7,527 nt of DNA from Crenothrix polyspora (GTDB lineage: Bacteria > Pseudomonadota > Gammaproteobacteria > Methylococcales > Methylomonadaceae). The DNA lies in NCBI GenBank assembly GCA_945903675.1, contig CAMDOP010000158.1, positions 1 through 7,527 on the forward strand, in the 5' to 3' direction. The notes below the pieces were generated by a model, which was not told where the DNA came from, searched no databases, and saw nothing but the letters and a program-made list of their open reading frames with translations. A program made the translations under genes and the position numbers. How positions within the stretch are numbered: the first letter of the stretch is position 1; every line of letters starts with the position of its first letter. Shown here one piece after another: positions 1-5,564 of this stretch.

Positions 1-300
1 GAAATGACTGAAAAGAAGCTGGGTATGACAGCTATAGTCGATGAGTGTAATAAAGTCATCGGCATATTCACCGACGGTGATTTAAGAAGAACTTTAGCTA
101 GAAACATTAATATTCAGAACACTGCTATTAATGAAGTTATGACGCCTCATTGCACACTTATTTCAGCGAATATTCTCGCCGCCGAAGCCATGCAGATTAT
201 GGAACAGAAAAAAATTAATGCCTTAATTGTTGTGGATCAGCAAAATATAGCAGTGGGTGCTTTAAATATGCATGATTTAATACGGGCTGGCATCGTATGA
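1..300 (+). CDS. kdsD: D-arabinose 5-phosphate isomerase KdsD, C-terminal CBS part (5' end outside window)
   Basis: KdsD converts ribulose 5-phosphate to arabinose 5-phosphate, the first committed step towards Kdo, the sugar linking lipid A to the LPS core; it is cytoplasmic. Only the last 99 codons are present; the family is about 320-330 aa with an N-terminal SIS isomerase domain followed by two CBS domains. What is visible is the end of the first CBS motif (KLGMTAIVDE, then GIFTDGDLRR) and the whole second one (VMTPHC through to MHDLIRAGIV), which closely match the C-terminus of E. coli KdsD as I remember it. The frame is open to base 1, so the ATG at 4 is an internal methionine and not a start. 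The stop TGA (298-300) overlaps the kdsC start in an ATGA junction, suggesting translational coupling. The catalytic SIS domain is not in view, so activity cannot be judged here. Confidence 0.93.
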   Translation, partial: EMTEKKLGMTAIVDECNKVIGIFTDGDLRRTLARNINIQNTAINEVMTPHCTLISANILAAEAMQIMEQKKINALIVVDQQNIAVGALNMHDLIRAGIV

Positions 301-842
301 TGATAAGCAACCATGACATGCAGCCAATTATCGATAAAGCTAAAAAACTGAAATTATTAATACTGGATGTCGATGGCGTATTGACTGATGGAAAACTTTT
401 TTTTGATAACGAAGGCAATGAGTACAAATCATTCCATGCGCGAGATGGGCACGGCATCAAGTTATTACGCCAAACAGGTGTTGAAGTCGCTGTAATTTCA
501 GGTCGAAAATCAAATTCAGTTGCGCTAAGAATGAAAAGCTTAGGTATTGAGCATGTTTATCAAGGTCATGAAGATAAACGAGCTGCTTTTAACGAATTAC
601 TTAGCAAAGTGGGTGTTACGCCAGAACAAGTTGCACATGTCGGTGATGATTTACTTGATTTACCTATCATGATCCGAGTAGGTCTTGCTATTGCCGTAAA
701 AGACGCCAATTTTGCTGTTAAAGAACGCGCAGACTGGTGTACGTCAGAATTTGGTGGCAATGGTGCTGTACGAGAAGTCTGCGACTTTATTATGCAAGCA
801 CAGGGACATTTCGACGAAGTTTTAAGTGCTTATCTAAAATGA
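297..842 (+). CDS. kdsC: 3-deoxy-D-manno-octulosonate 8-phosphate phosphatase KdsC
   Basis: KdsC is a cytoplasmic HAD-superfamily phosphatase that hydrolyses Kdo-8-phosphate to free Kdo and phosphate in LPS core synthesis. At 181 aa it has the family's usual compact size with no large cap domain. HAD motif I is DVDGVLTDG, with nucleophile Asp24 and general acid/base Asp26. Motif II is the ISGR segment with Ser68; motif III is probably Lys94 in HEDKRAAF; motif IV is the acidic pair Asp117-Asp118 in HVGDD. The C-terminal GGNGAVRE (153-160) is the conserved tail segment that closes over the neighbouring subunit's active site in tetrameric KdsC. The ATG at 297 overlaps the kdsD stop; a second ATG follows directly at 300, so the first residue is uncertain by one codon. 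No clear Shine-Dalgarno is seen, consistent with coupling to kdsD. The stop (840-842) overlaps the lptC ATG. A run of eight T (397-404) lies just after motif I. Confidence 0.95.
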   Translation: MMISNHDMQPIIDKAKKLKLLILDVDGVLTDGKLFFDNEGNEYKSFHARDGHGIKLLRQTGVEVAVISGRKSNSVALRMKSLGIEHVYQGHEDKRAAFNELLSKVGVTPEQVAHVGDDLLDLPIMIRVGLAIAVKDANFAVKERADWCTSEFGGNGAVREVCDFIMQAQGHFDEVLSAYLK

Positions 843-1411
843 CAATTAGAGAAAATAAGTTTTATATTAATATCGCAATAATTGCCTTATTAAGTTGGCT
901 TATGCTTAGAATGACTGGCATGGTTGACACCCAAGTTATTCATGCGCCTGCTCATAGTCCAGATTATTCTAGTAAAGACTATACTAAATGGGAAATGAAT
1001 GAGCTCGGGAAACTCAAGAAAAAAGTACTCGCAGATGAAATGATCCATTTTAGTGATGATGGTACTACACACATGAAAAAACCAGTCATGACCTTTATCA
1101 ATACTAATGCAATGATACCGCCATGGGTTGTTAACTCAGAATCGGGTATTTTATCCAGTGACGGTAAAGACTTATCCCTCAATGGTCAAGTGGTTATCGA
1201 TAGAATAAAAGCAGTAGGTATTAGTCCTCTTAGAATTAATACTAGTGAATTAAAAGTAAAACCAGAAACAAATTACGCAGAAACCGTTGAATGGGCTGAG
1301 TTAATTAGCGAACTTAATATAACGACAGGTATAGGCATGAACCTGACTTTTATTGATCCTGTTCATATACAATTACTCGCTAATGTAAAAGGAAGCTATG
1401 AAAAAAAATAA
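839..1411 (+). CDS. lptC: LPS export protein LptC (bitopic inner-membrane/periplasmic)
   Basis: LptC is the single-pass inner-membrane protein that receives LPS from LptB2FG and passes it to LptA in the periplasm. Starting at ATG 839 gives 190 aa, matching the roughly 190-aa family. The frame is open upstream to 737, but that extension lies inside kdsC and would put a cysteine/arginine-rich stretch before the membrane anchor, so I reject it. An ATGA overlap with the kdsC stop supports 839. Residues 8-23 (YINIAIIALLSWLML region) form the membrane anchor after a short charged N-terminus. The periplasmic part has family-like features: a PDY near 41-43, the segment HFSDDG leading to KKPVM (70-84), LNGQVVI (114-120), and a distal T-rich segment ending in GIGMN (164-168). 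Sequence conservation in this family is low, so the call rests on size, topology and position between kdsC and lptA as much as on motifs. Confidence 0.92.
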   Translation: MTIRENKFYINIAIIALLSWLMLRMTGMVDTQVIHAPAHSPDYSSKDYTKWEMNELGKLKKKVLADEMIHFSDDGTTHMKKPVMTFINTNAMIPPWVVNSESGILSSDGKDLSLNGQVVIDRIKAVGISPLRINTSELKVKPETNYAETVEWAELISELNITTGIGMNLTFIDPVHIQLLANVKGSYEKK

Positions 1412-1937
1412 ACCATCCACCCTCTTTTACTACAGCACATTAATCCTTATATTACTGAGTTGCAATGCTGCTGCTTTAGAAACAGATGCAGAGCAACCCA
1501 TAACCATTGATTCAAATACAGCCACTTATGATGATCTTACGGCTACTAGCACTTACATCGGGAACGTCATCTCAGTTCAAGGTAGTATTGTCGTTCACTC
1601 TGATAAGTTAGTCGTTTTTTTTGTTGATGGTGATGCTGAAAAATTGGTTTTTACTGGCAATAAAGCAAAGTTTAAACAAACGCCTAATGTCGGTGCTAAA
1701 GACATAACAGGCGAATCATTTATAGGGCACTATTTCCCTAAAGCCAATCAATTAGTTCTCATAGATTCAGCTACTATTTGGAAAGATGACGGTATTTATG
1801 CCAGTGATTTGATTGAATACAACACTAAAACCTCCTTAGTTAATGCTGGTGAAAAATCAACAGATACTAAAAGAGTACATGTCATTTTAAAACCAAAGAC
1901 CAAAGATAAGTCCATCAATAAGAGCGCCAATCAATGA
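1398..1937 (+). CDS. lptA: Periplasmic LPS-bridge protein LptA (OstA-like domain)
   Basis: LptA forms the periplasmic beta-jellyroll bridge that carries LPS between LptC and the outer-membrane LptD. It is 179 aa, close to the usual 170-190. The N-terminus is an export signal: positively charged MKKNK, a hydrophobic stretch around residues 13-20 (STLILILL), then SCNAAA. Signal peptidase I could cut after Ala26 (AAA before LE). However, LLSC (19-22) also fits a relaxed lipobox, so a lipoprotein form cannot be excluded. The OstA/LptA-like domain runs from about residue 34, with the family pattern of TYIGNVISVQGS (52-63) followed by a SDKLVV strand. The C-terminus is lysine-rich. The start overlaps the end of lptC by 14 bp and has an AAGGAAG at 1389-1395, though its spacing to the ATG is short. 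The codons right after the start include eight consecutive A (1401-1408), and an eight-T run lies at 1615-1622. Confidence 0.93.
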   Translation: MKKNKPSTLFYYSTLILILLSCNAAALETDAEQPITIDSNTATYDDLTATSTYIGNVISVQGSIVVHSDKLVVFFVDGDAEKLVFTGNKAKFKQTPNVGAKDITGESFIGHYFPKANQLVLIDSATIWKDDGIYASDLIEYNTKTSLVNAGEKSTDTKRVHVILKPKTKDKSINKSANQ

Positions 1938-2017
1938 TGAACAACAGAACTACATTTAGTCAACGCATTACGCAAGATACAGATCTTTCCCTTAATTGTT
2001 TGCCATTAGCTTTTTAG
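1934..2017 (+). CDS. Short 27-codon ORF bridging lptA and lptB (hypothetical, possible coupling peptide)
   Basis: This small frame starts at an ATG overlapping the lptA stop by ATGA (1934-1937), with a second in-frame ATG directly after it, and ends at TAG 2015-2017, nine bases before the lptB ATG. It begins MMNNRTTFSQRITQ and ends CLPLAF. A weak AAGAG (1920-1924) sits about nine bases upstream. I recognise no family, and at 27 codons an open frame can arise by chance. What makes it worth listing is the geometry: lptB has no visible Shine-Dalgarno, and this frame fills nearly all of the otherwise gene-free 89-bp gap, so ribosomes finishing lptA could translate it and reinitiate at lptB. That role is inference only. 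It could equally be decayed sequence. Confidence 0.25.
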   Translation: MMNNRTTFSQRITQDTDLSLNCLPLAF

Positions 2018-2026
2018 TATTTATAA

Positions 2027-2752
2027 ATGTCAATTTTATCAGCGCATCAAATAATTAAAACCTACAACAAACGCAATGTAGTTAATGGCGTATCATTGCA
2101 TGTTAGTTCTGGTGAGGTTGTTGGCTTATTGGGCCCTAATGGTGCCGGGAAGACCACTAGCTTTTATATAATGGTGGGCTTGATTAATCCTGATCATGGG
2201 CATATATCTATTGATGACAAAGATATCACCCATTACCCCATGCATTTAAGAGCGAAACAGGGCATTGGTTATTTGCCTCAAGAACCTTCTGTATTTAGAA
2301 AACTAAGCGTGAAAGACAACTTACGTGCTGTCTTGCAAATTCGTTCTGATTTATCATCAGATCAACAAGAACAAATCATTGAAGATTTATTACAAGAGTT
2401 TCATATTGATCATCTGCGCAATCAAATTGCCCTAAGCTTGTCAGGTGGAGAGCGACGACGAGTAGAAATAGCTAGAGCATTAGCAACTAACCCAAAATTC
2501 ATTTTGCTTGATGAACCTTTTGCTGGAGTTGACCCCATTTCAGTTGAAGATATAAAAATAATTATCGAACATCTGAAAGATCGTGGTATAGGTATACTCA
2601 TTACTGAACATAATGTGAGAGAAACATTAAGTATCTGTGATCGTGCATATATACTTAGCGAAGGCAAAGTCATTGCAGAAGGTGGAGCATCAGATATTGT
2701 TGCAAATGAGGAAGTGCGCAAAGTATATTTAGGCAATAATTTTAGCCTGTAA
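2027..2752 (+). CDS. lptB: LPS export ABC transporter ATPase LptB
   Basis: LptB is the cytoplasmic nucleotide-binding subunit of LptB2FG; a dimer of it hydrolyses ATP to extract LPS from the inner membrane and push it along the LptC-A-D bridge. The 241 aa equal the E. coli length and align closely along the whole chain. All ATPase elements are intact: Walker A GPNGAGKTT (36-44, Lys42), Q-loop LPQ with Gln85, signature LSGGERRRVEIARAL (138-152), Walker B ILLDEP with Asp162 and catalytic Glu163, D-loop GVDP (167-170), and switch His195 in ITEHN. The C-terminal YLGNNFSL also matches the family. An in-frame TAA immediately precedes the ATG (2024-2026), so no longer form is possible. No Shine-Dalgarno is visible, so translation may depend on coupling from upstream. 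The membrane partners LptF and LptG are not in this window, as is normal because they usually lie at a separate locus. Confidence 0.98.
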   Translation: MSILSAHQIIKTYNKRNVVNGVSLHVSSGEVVGLLGPNGAGKTTSFYIMVGLINPDHGHISIDDKDITHYPMHLRAKQGIGYLPQEPSVFRKLSVKDNLRAVLQIRSDLSSDQQEQIIEDLLQEFHIDHLRNQIALSLSGGERRRVEIARALATNPKFILLDEPFAGVDPISVEDIKIIIEHLKDRGIGILITEHNVRETLSICDRAYILSEGKVIAEGGASDIVANEEVRKVYLGNNFSL

Positions 2753-2832
2753 AAATTAGGTAATTCTTTCAGATTACGCTAACAAAAAAACTGGGTACCT
2801 ATGAAGCATTACTCCTGACTAATTGTGACTGA

Positions 2833-4278
2833 ATGAAACAATCATTACATGTTCGGCTAGGCCAACAATTAACAATGACGCCTCAATTACAGCAGGCGAT
2901 CAAATTGTTACAAATGTCGACCTTGGATTTGCAACAAGAAATACAACAAGTACTTGATTCCAACATCATGTTAGAGATCAGTGAAGAAGTTAGTATTGCT
3001 CGTGACCCATTAGACTCACCTGAAAGCAACTATGAATATTCTGAATCGTTTACTAGTGAAGGCTCACAAACAGATATCCCTGATGAACTACCCATAGATT
3101 CTTCATGGGAAGATACTTATGAAACTGTTTTGGCTCCTGGTATCAGTAATCCAGAAACTGTTGAATTTGAATCACAGCGCAGTAACGAAGCCACACTACT
3201 GGATCATCTTTTATGGCAACTTGAATTAACTATTTTTTCAGAGCGGGATCATGCAATTGCTATAGCCATAATCGATTCAGTTAATGACGAAGGTTATCTA
3301 GGAAATACGCCAGAAGATATTTATCAAGGATTACAAAATCAGTTTGAAGATTTAGATTTTGATGAAATTATTGCGGTACTGCATAGAGTGCAACAGTTTG
3401 ATCCTCCTGGCATAGCTGCGATTGATTTAAGTGACTGTTTAAAGCTACAGTTATTACAGCTTCCTGAGACTACCCCTTACCGAGCGCAAGCCTTAATTGT
3501 GGTAACACGTTACATAAATTTATTAGCTAGTCACGATCAAGCCAAATTACTGCGCAAATTGGGTGTATCAGAACTACAATTGAATGATATAGTCTCTCTC
3601 ATAAGAACTCTAGATCCAAAGCCCGGTGAAAAAATACAAAGAACTAGCTCTGAATATGTCATCCCTGATGTTTATGTCACAAAACAAAATGAAGTCTGGC
3701 AAGTAAATTTAAATCAAGACATTGCTCCAAAACTACGCATTAATACTTTCTATTCATCTTTGATTAAAAGAGCCGATAACAGCAAAGACAATGTTTGTAT
3801 GAAAGGCCATTTACAAGAAGCTAAATGGTTTATTAAAAATCTTCATAACCGTAACGATACACTATTACGTGTTGCCCGCTGTATTGTTGATAAGCAAACT
3901 GGCTTTTTAGAACATGGTTCTATTGCTATGAAACCTATGGTATTAAGAGATGTTGCAGAGATACTCGAACTGCATGAATCAACTATATCAAGAGTGACTA
4001 CACAAAAATTCATGCATACTCCGAACGGTATTGTTGAGTTTAAATTTTTCTTTTCCAGCCATGTATCAAGGGAAGGAGGTGGGGAGTGTTCCTCTACTGC
4101 CATAAGAGCTTTTATTAAAGAATTAATCGACAATGAAAATCAAGCCAAGCCATTAAGTGATCATAAAATAGCTGATTTTTTACAAGAAAAGGGCATCAAT
4201 GTTGCGAGAAGAACTATTGCAAAGTACCGTGAAGCCATGCTTATTTCATCATCAAGTCAGCGCAAACGTCTTTTTTAG
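2833..4278 (+). CDS. rpoN: RNA polymerase sigma-54 factor RpoN
   Basis: RpoN directs core RNA polymerase to -24/-12 promoters and requires an AAA+ enhancer-binding activator to open DNA. The 481 aa match the family (E. coli 477). Region I (about 1-50) is the glutamine- and leucine-rich activator-responsive segment, including LTMTPQLQQAIKLLQMS. Region II (about 51-115) is acidic and variable. Region III follows, with the core-binding part (about 120-260), the helix-turn-helix around HESTISRVT (381-389) that leads into KFFFSSHV, and the RpoN box ARRTIAKYRE (458-467), which contacts the -24 element. All segments look intact. An in-frame TGA directly before the ATG (2830-2832) fixes the start. 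There is no clear Shine-Dalgarno in the 80-bp gap after lptB; a GTG minicistron at 2825-2836 overlaps the start by ATGA but is only three codons long. No activator gene is in view, so the regulon cannot be inferred. Confidence 0.98.
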   Translation: MKQSLHVRLGQQLTMTPQLQQAIKLLQMSTLDLQQEIQQVLDSNIMLEISEEVSIARDPLDSPESNYEYSESFTSEGSQTDIPDELPIDSSWEDTYETVLAPGISNPETVEFESQRSNEATLLDHLLWQLELTIFSERDHAIAIAIIDSVNDEGYLGNTPEDIYQGLQNQFEDLDFDEIIAVLHRVQQFDPPGIAAIDLSDCLKLQLLQLPETTPYRAQALIVVTRYINLLASHDQAKLLRKLGVSELQLNDIVSLIRTLDPKPGEKIQRTSSEYVIPDVYVTKQNEVWQVNLNQDIAPKLRINTFYSSLIKRADNSKDNVCMKGHLQEAKWFIKNLHNRNDTLLRVARCIVDKQTGFLEHGSIAMKPMVLRDVAEILELHESTISRVTTQKFMHTPNGIVEFKFFFSSHVSREGGGECSSTAIRAFIKELIDNENQAKPLSDHKIADFLQEKGINVARRTIAKYREAMLISSSSQRKRLF

Positions 4279-4284
4279 CGCCAT

Positions 4285-4296
4285 TTGAAATTTCAA
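4285..4296. repeat. 12-bp perfect palindrome upstream of hpf
   Basis: TTGAAATTTCAA reads identically on both strands and lies in the 44-bp rpoN-hpf gap, about 14 bases before the hpf ribosome-binding site. It could be a small operator or chance in AT-rich DNA. The first half, TTGAAA, also resembles a -35 box, but no good -10 hexamer sits 16-18 bp downstream, so I do not call a promoter. Confidence 0.35.
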
Positions 4297-4309
4297 CCAA
4301 CCATTAGAT

Positions 4310-4314
4310 AGGAG
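4310..4314 (+). promoter_or_regulatory. Strong Shine-Dalgarno for hpf
   Basis: AGGAG with eight bases to the hpf ATG at 4323. It is the clearest ribosome-binding site in the plus-strand block; lptB, rpoN and rapZ lack one. This suggests hpf is translated independently and at a higher level than its neighbours, as expected for a small abundant ribosome-binding protein (inference). Confidence 0.75.
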
Positions 4315-4322
4315 TTTATTCC

Positions 4323-4613
4323 ATGCAACTTATAGTAACCGGTCATCACCTTGAAGTAACTGAAGCATTAAAAGCACATATCGATGCTAAATTTGAAAAA
4401 TTAGCACGTCATTTTGACAATGTTGCTGATGTACACGTTATTTTAAGCGTAGAGAAATTAATTCAAAAAGCAGAAGCTACGCTACAAGTAAGCGGAGCTA
4501 AGTTTTTTGCTGAGGACCATCAAGAAGATATGTACGCGGCTATTGATGAGATGGTCGATAAATTAGATCGTCAAATCACTAAGCATAAAGAAAAAACAGG
4601 CAGCCATAGATAA
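4323..4613 (+). CDS. hpf: Ribosome hibernation promoting factor, short form (HPF)
   Basis: HPF binds the 30S subunit between head and body, blocking mRNA and tRNA sites; in gammaproteobacteria the short form works with RMF to make inactive 100S ribosomes in stationary phase. The 96 aa match the short HPF class (E. coli 95) and lack the C-terminal dimerisation domain of long HPF. Family features are MQLIVTGHHLEVTEALK at the N-terminus, an A-T-L-Q-V-S-G strand near 52-58, and the C-terminal DMYAAIDEMVDKLDRQITKHK, which is almost the E. coli sequence as I recall it. YfiA/RaiA is a homologous alternative, but the short C-terminus and position directly after rpoN favour HPF. Translation starts from a strong AGGAG. 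A perfect hairpin follows 10 bases after the stop, and ptsN, the usual next gene in E. coli, is absent. Confidence 0.96.
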   Translation: MQLIVTGHHLEVTEALKAHIDAKFEKLARHFDNVADVHVILSVEKLIQKAEATLQVSGAKFFAEDHQEDMYAAIDEMVDKLDRQITKHKEKTGSHR

Positions 4614-4623
4614 CTTGGTGCAG

Positions 4624-4661
4624 GGCGAAAGACAAAAGCGATCTCACATTTGTCTTTCGCC
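4624..4661. repeat. Perfect 13-bp inverted repeat (RNA hairpin) between hpf and rapZ
   Basis: The left arm GGCGAAAGACAAA (4624-4636) and right arm TTTGTCTTTCGCC (4649-4661) are exact reverse complements separated by a 12-base loop. In RNA this is a stable stem 10 bases after the hpf stop and 9 bases before the rapZ ATG. No T-run follows on either strand, so it is not a canonical intrinsic terminator. It occupies the region where a rapZ ribosome-binding site would be. Possible roles are mRNA 3'-end protection or processing of hpf, partial attenuation, or translational control of rapZ. The symmetry is seen directly; the roles are inference. Confidence 0.85.
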
Positions 4662-4670
4662 TAATCAATT

Positions 4671-5528
4671 ATGAAATTACTTATTGTCAGTGCTCTCTCA
4701 GGCTCAGGTAAAAGTATCGCTTTAGATACTTTGGAAGACTGCGGTTATTATTGTATAGATAATTTACCGGTTACCTTACTTGAGGATTTCATTAATCATG
4801 TTATGTTGGCCAATCAACAAACTTATGCCAAAACTGCTGTAGGCATAGATGCTAGAAATCAAAGTAAAAGCCTCGCTAATTTCTCAGAGATTTTAAAATC
4901 AATCCGTGCAAAAGGTATTGATTGTGAAATAATTTTCATGCAGGCCGAAGAAGCAACATTATTAAAACGTTATAGCGAAACGCGTCGCAGGCATCCATTA
5001 ACGGATTTAAATACACCGTTAAAAGAAGCTCTTAAAATTGAAAAAGAAATGCTGATACCGGTTGCAAAGCATGCAAATGTTGTCATTGATACTAGTCGTA
5101 CTCACTATCACCAATTACGTGAACTCATTAGAGATCAAATCGGCGAGCGTGATTACCAACATATTTCTCTACAATTTCAATCCTTTGGTTTTAAACACGG
5201 CGTACCTTTAGATGCCGATTTTGTTTTTGATGCTCGTAGCTTACCTAATCCTTATTGGGTTCCTGAATTACGCGTATTAACAGGAAAAGATCAATCTGTA
5301 ATCGATTTTCTTGCTGAGCAACCCCTAGTACATGAGTTCTTTCAGGATATCAGTGTTTTTCTTGAGCGATGGATTCCTCGATTTGAAGCAGAAGGACGTA
5401 GTTATTTGACTATCGCTATTGGATGTACAGGTGGCCAACATCGTTCAGTGTATATAGTCGAAGCATTAGTTAAACATTTTAATAGTCCCATCGTAAATGT
5501 CATAGTTCGTCACAGAGAAATACAATAA
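4671..5528 (+). CDS. rapZ: RapZ/YvcJ-family nucleotide-binding protein
   Basis: The family couples a P-loop N-terminal domain to a C-terminal domain with phosphofructokinase-like fold. In E. coli RapZ binds the small RNAs GlmY/GlmZ and hands GlmZ to RNase E, controlling glucosamine-6-phosphate synthase and thus cell-envelope precursor supply. The 285 aa match the family. Walker A is LSGSGKS (9-15, Lys14), followed by a conserved CGYYCIDNLPV segment. The C-terminal domain carries SFGFKHGVPLDADFVFD, RSLPNPYW and GCTGGQHRSVYI. The protein ends in VRHREIQ and lacks the lysine/arginine-rich tail that E. coli RapZ uses for sRNA binding, so a GlmZ-adaptor role should not be assumed. An in-frame TAA at 4662-4664 excludes any longer start. 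No Shine-Dalgarno is visible; a 13-bp hairpin ends nine bases before the ATG. It is last in the plus-strand block, with no npr after it. Confidence 0.95.
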   Translation: MKLLIVSALSGSGKSIALDTLEDCGYYCIDNLPVTLLEDFINHVMLANQQTYAKTAVGIDARNQSKSLANFSEILKSIRAKGIDCEIIFMQAEEATLLKRYSETRRRHPLTDLNTPLKEALKIEKEMLIPVAKHANVVIDTSRTHYHQLRELIRDQIGERDYQHISLQFQSFGFKHGVPLDADFVFDARSLPNPYWVPELRVLTGKDQSVIDFLAEQPLVHEFFQDISVFLERWIPRFEAEGRSYLTIAIGCTGGQHRSVYIVEALVKHFNSPIVNVIVRHREIQ

Positions 5529-5564
5529 AACTAACGACATTAGGAGACAACTATAATCTCTGAA

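Noticed and set aside
4..300. Treating the first ATG as the start of a 98-aa CBS protein
   Set aside because: The frame is open to the window edge, and the sequence matches the middle-to-end of KdsD, so this is a truncated gene and not a small stand-alone CBS protein.
737..838. 34-codon N-terminal extension of lptC
   Set aside because: It lies wholly inside kdsC and would put a cysteine/arginine-rich stretch before the membrane anchor; ATG 839 gives the family length and an ATGA overlap.
215..1182. Minus-strand open frames across kdsD-kdsC-lptC
   Set aside because: They are antisense to well-supported genes and show no family-like sequence, signal or ribosome-binding site.
2422..2736. 104-codon minus-strand frame inside lptB
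   Set aside because: It is a shadow of a highly conserved ATPase gene; the translated product has no recognisable features.
2753..2832. Promoter or terminator in the lptB-rpoN gap
   Set aside because: Only a TAGGTA/TACCTA pair with a long loop and weak -35/-10-like hexamers are present; none meets a reasonable standard.
3843..4133. 96-codon minus-strand frame inside rpoN
   Set aside because: It is antisense to the DNA-binding region of RpoN and has no recognisable domain.
4285..4313. Sigma-70 promoter for hpf using TTGAAA as the -35 box
   Set aside because: The six bases 17 bp downstream (ATAGGA) are a poor -10 box, and TTGAAA is half of a palindrome.
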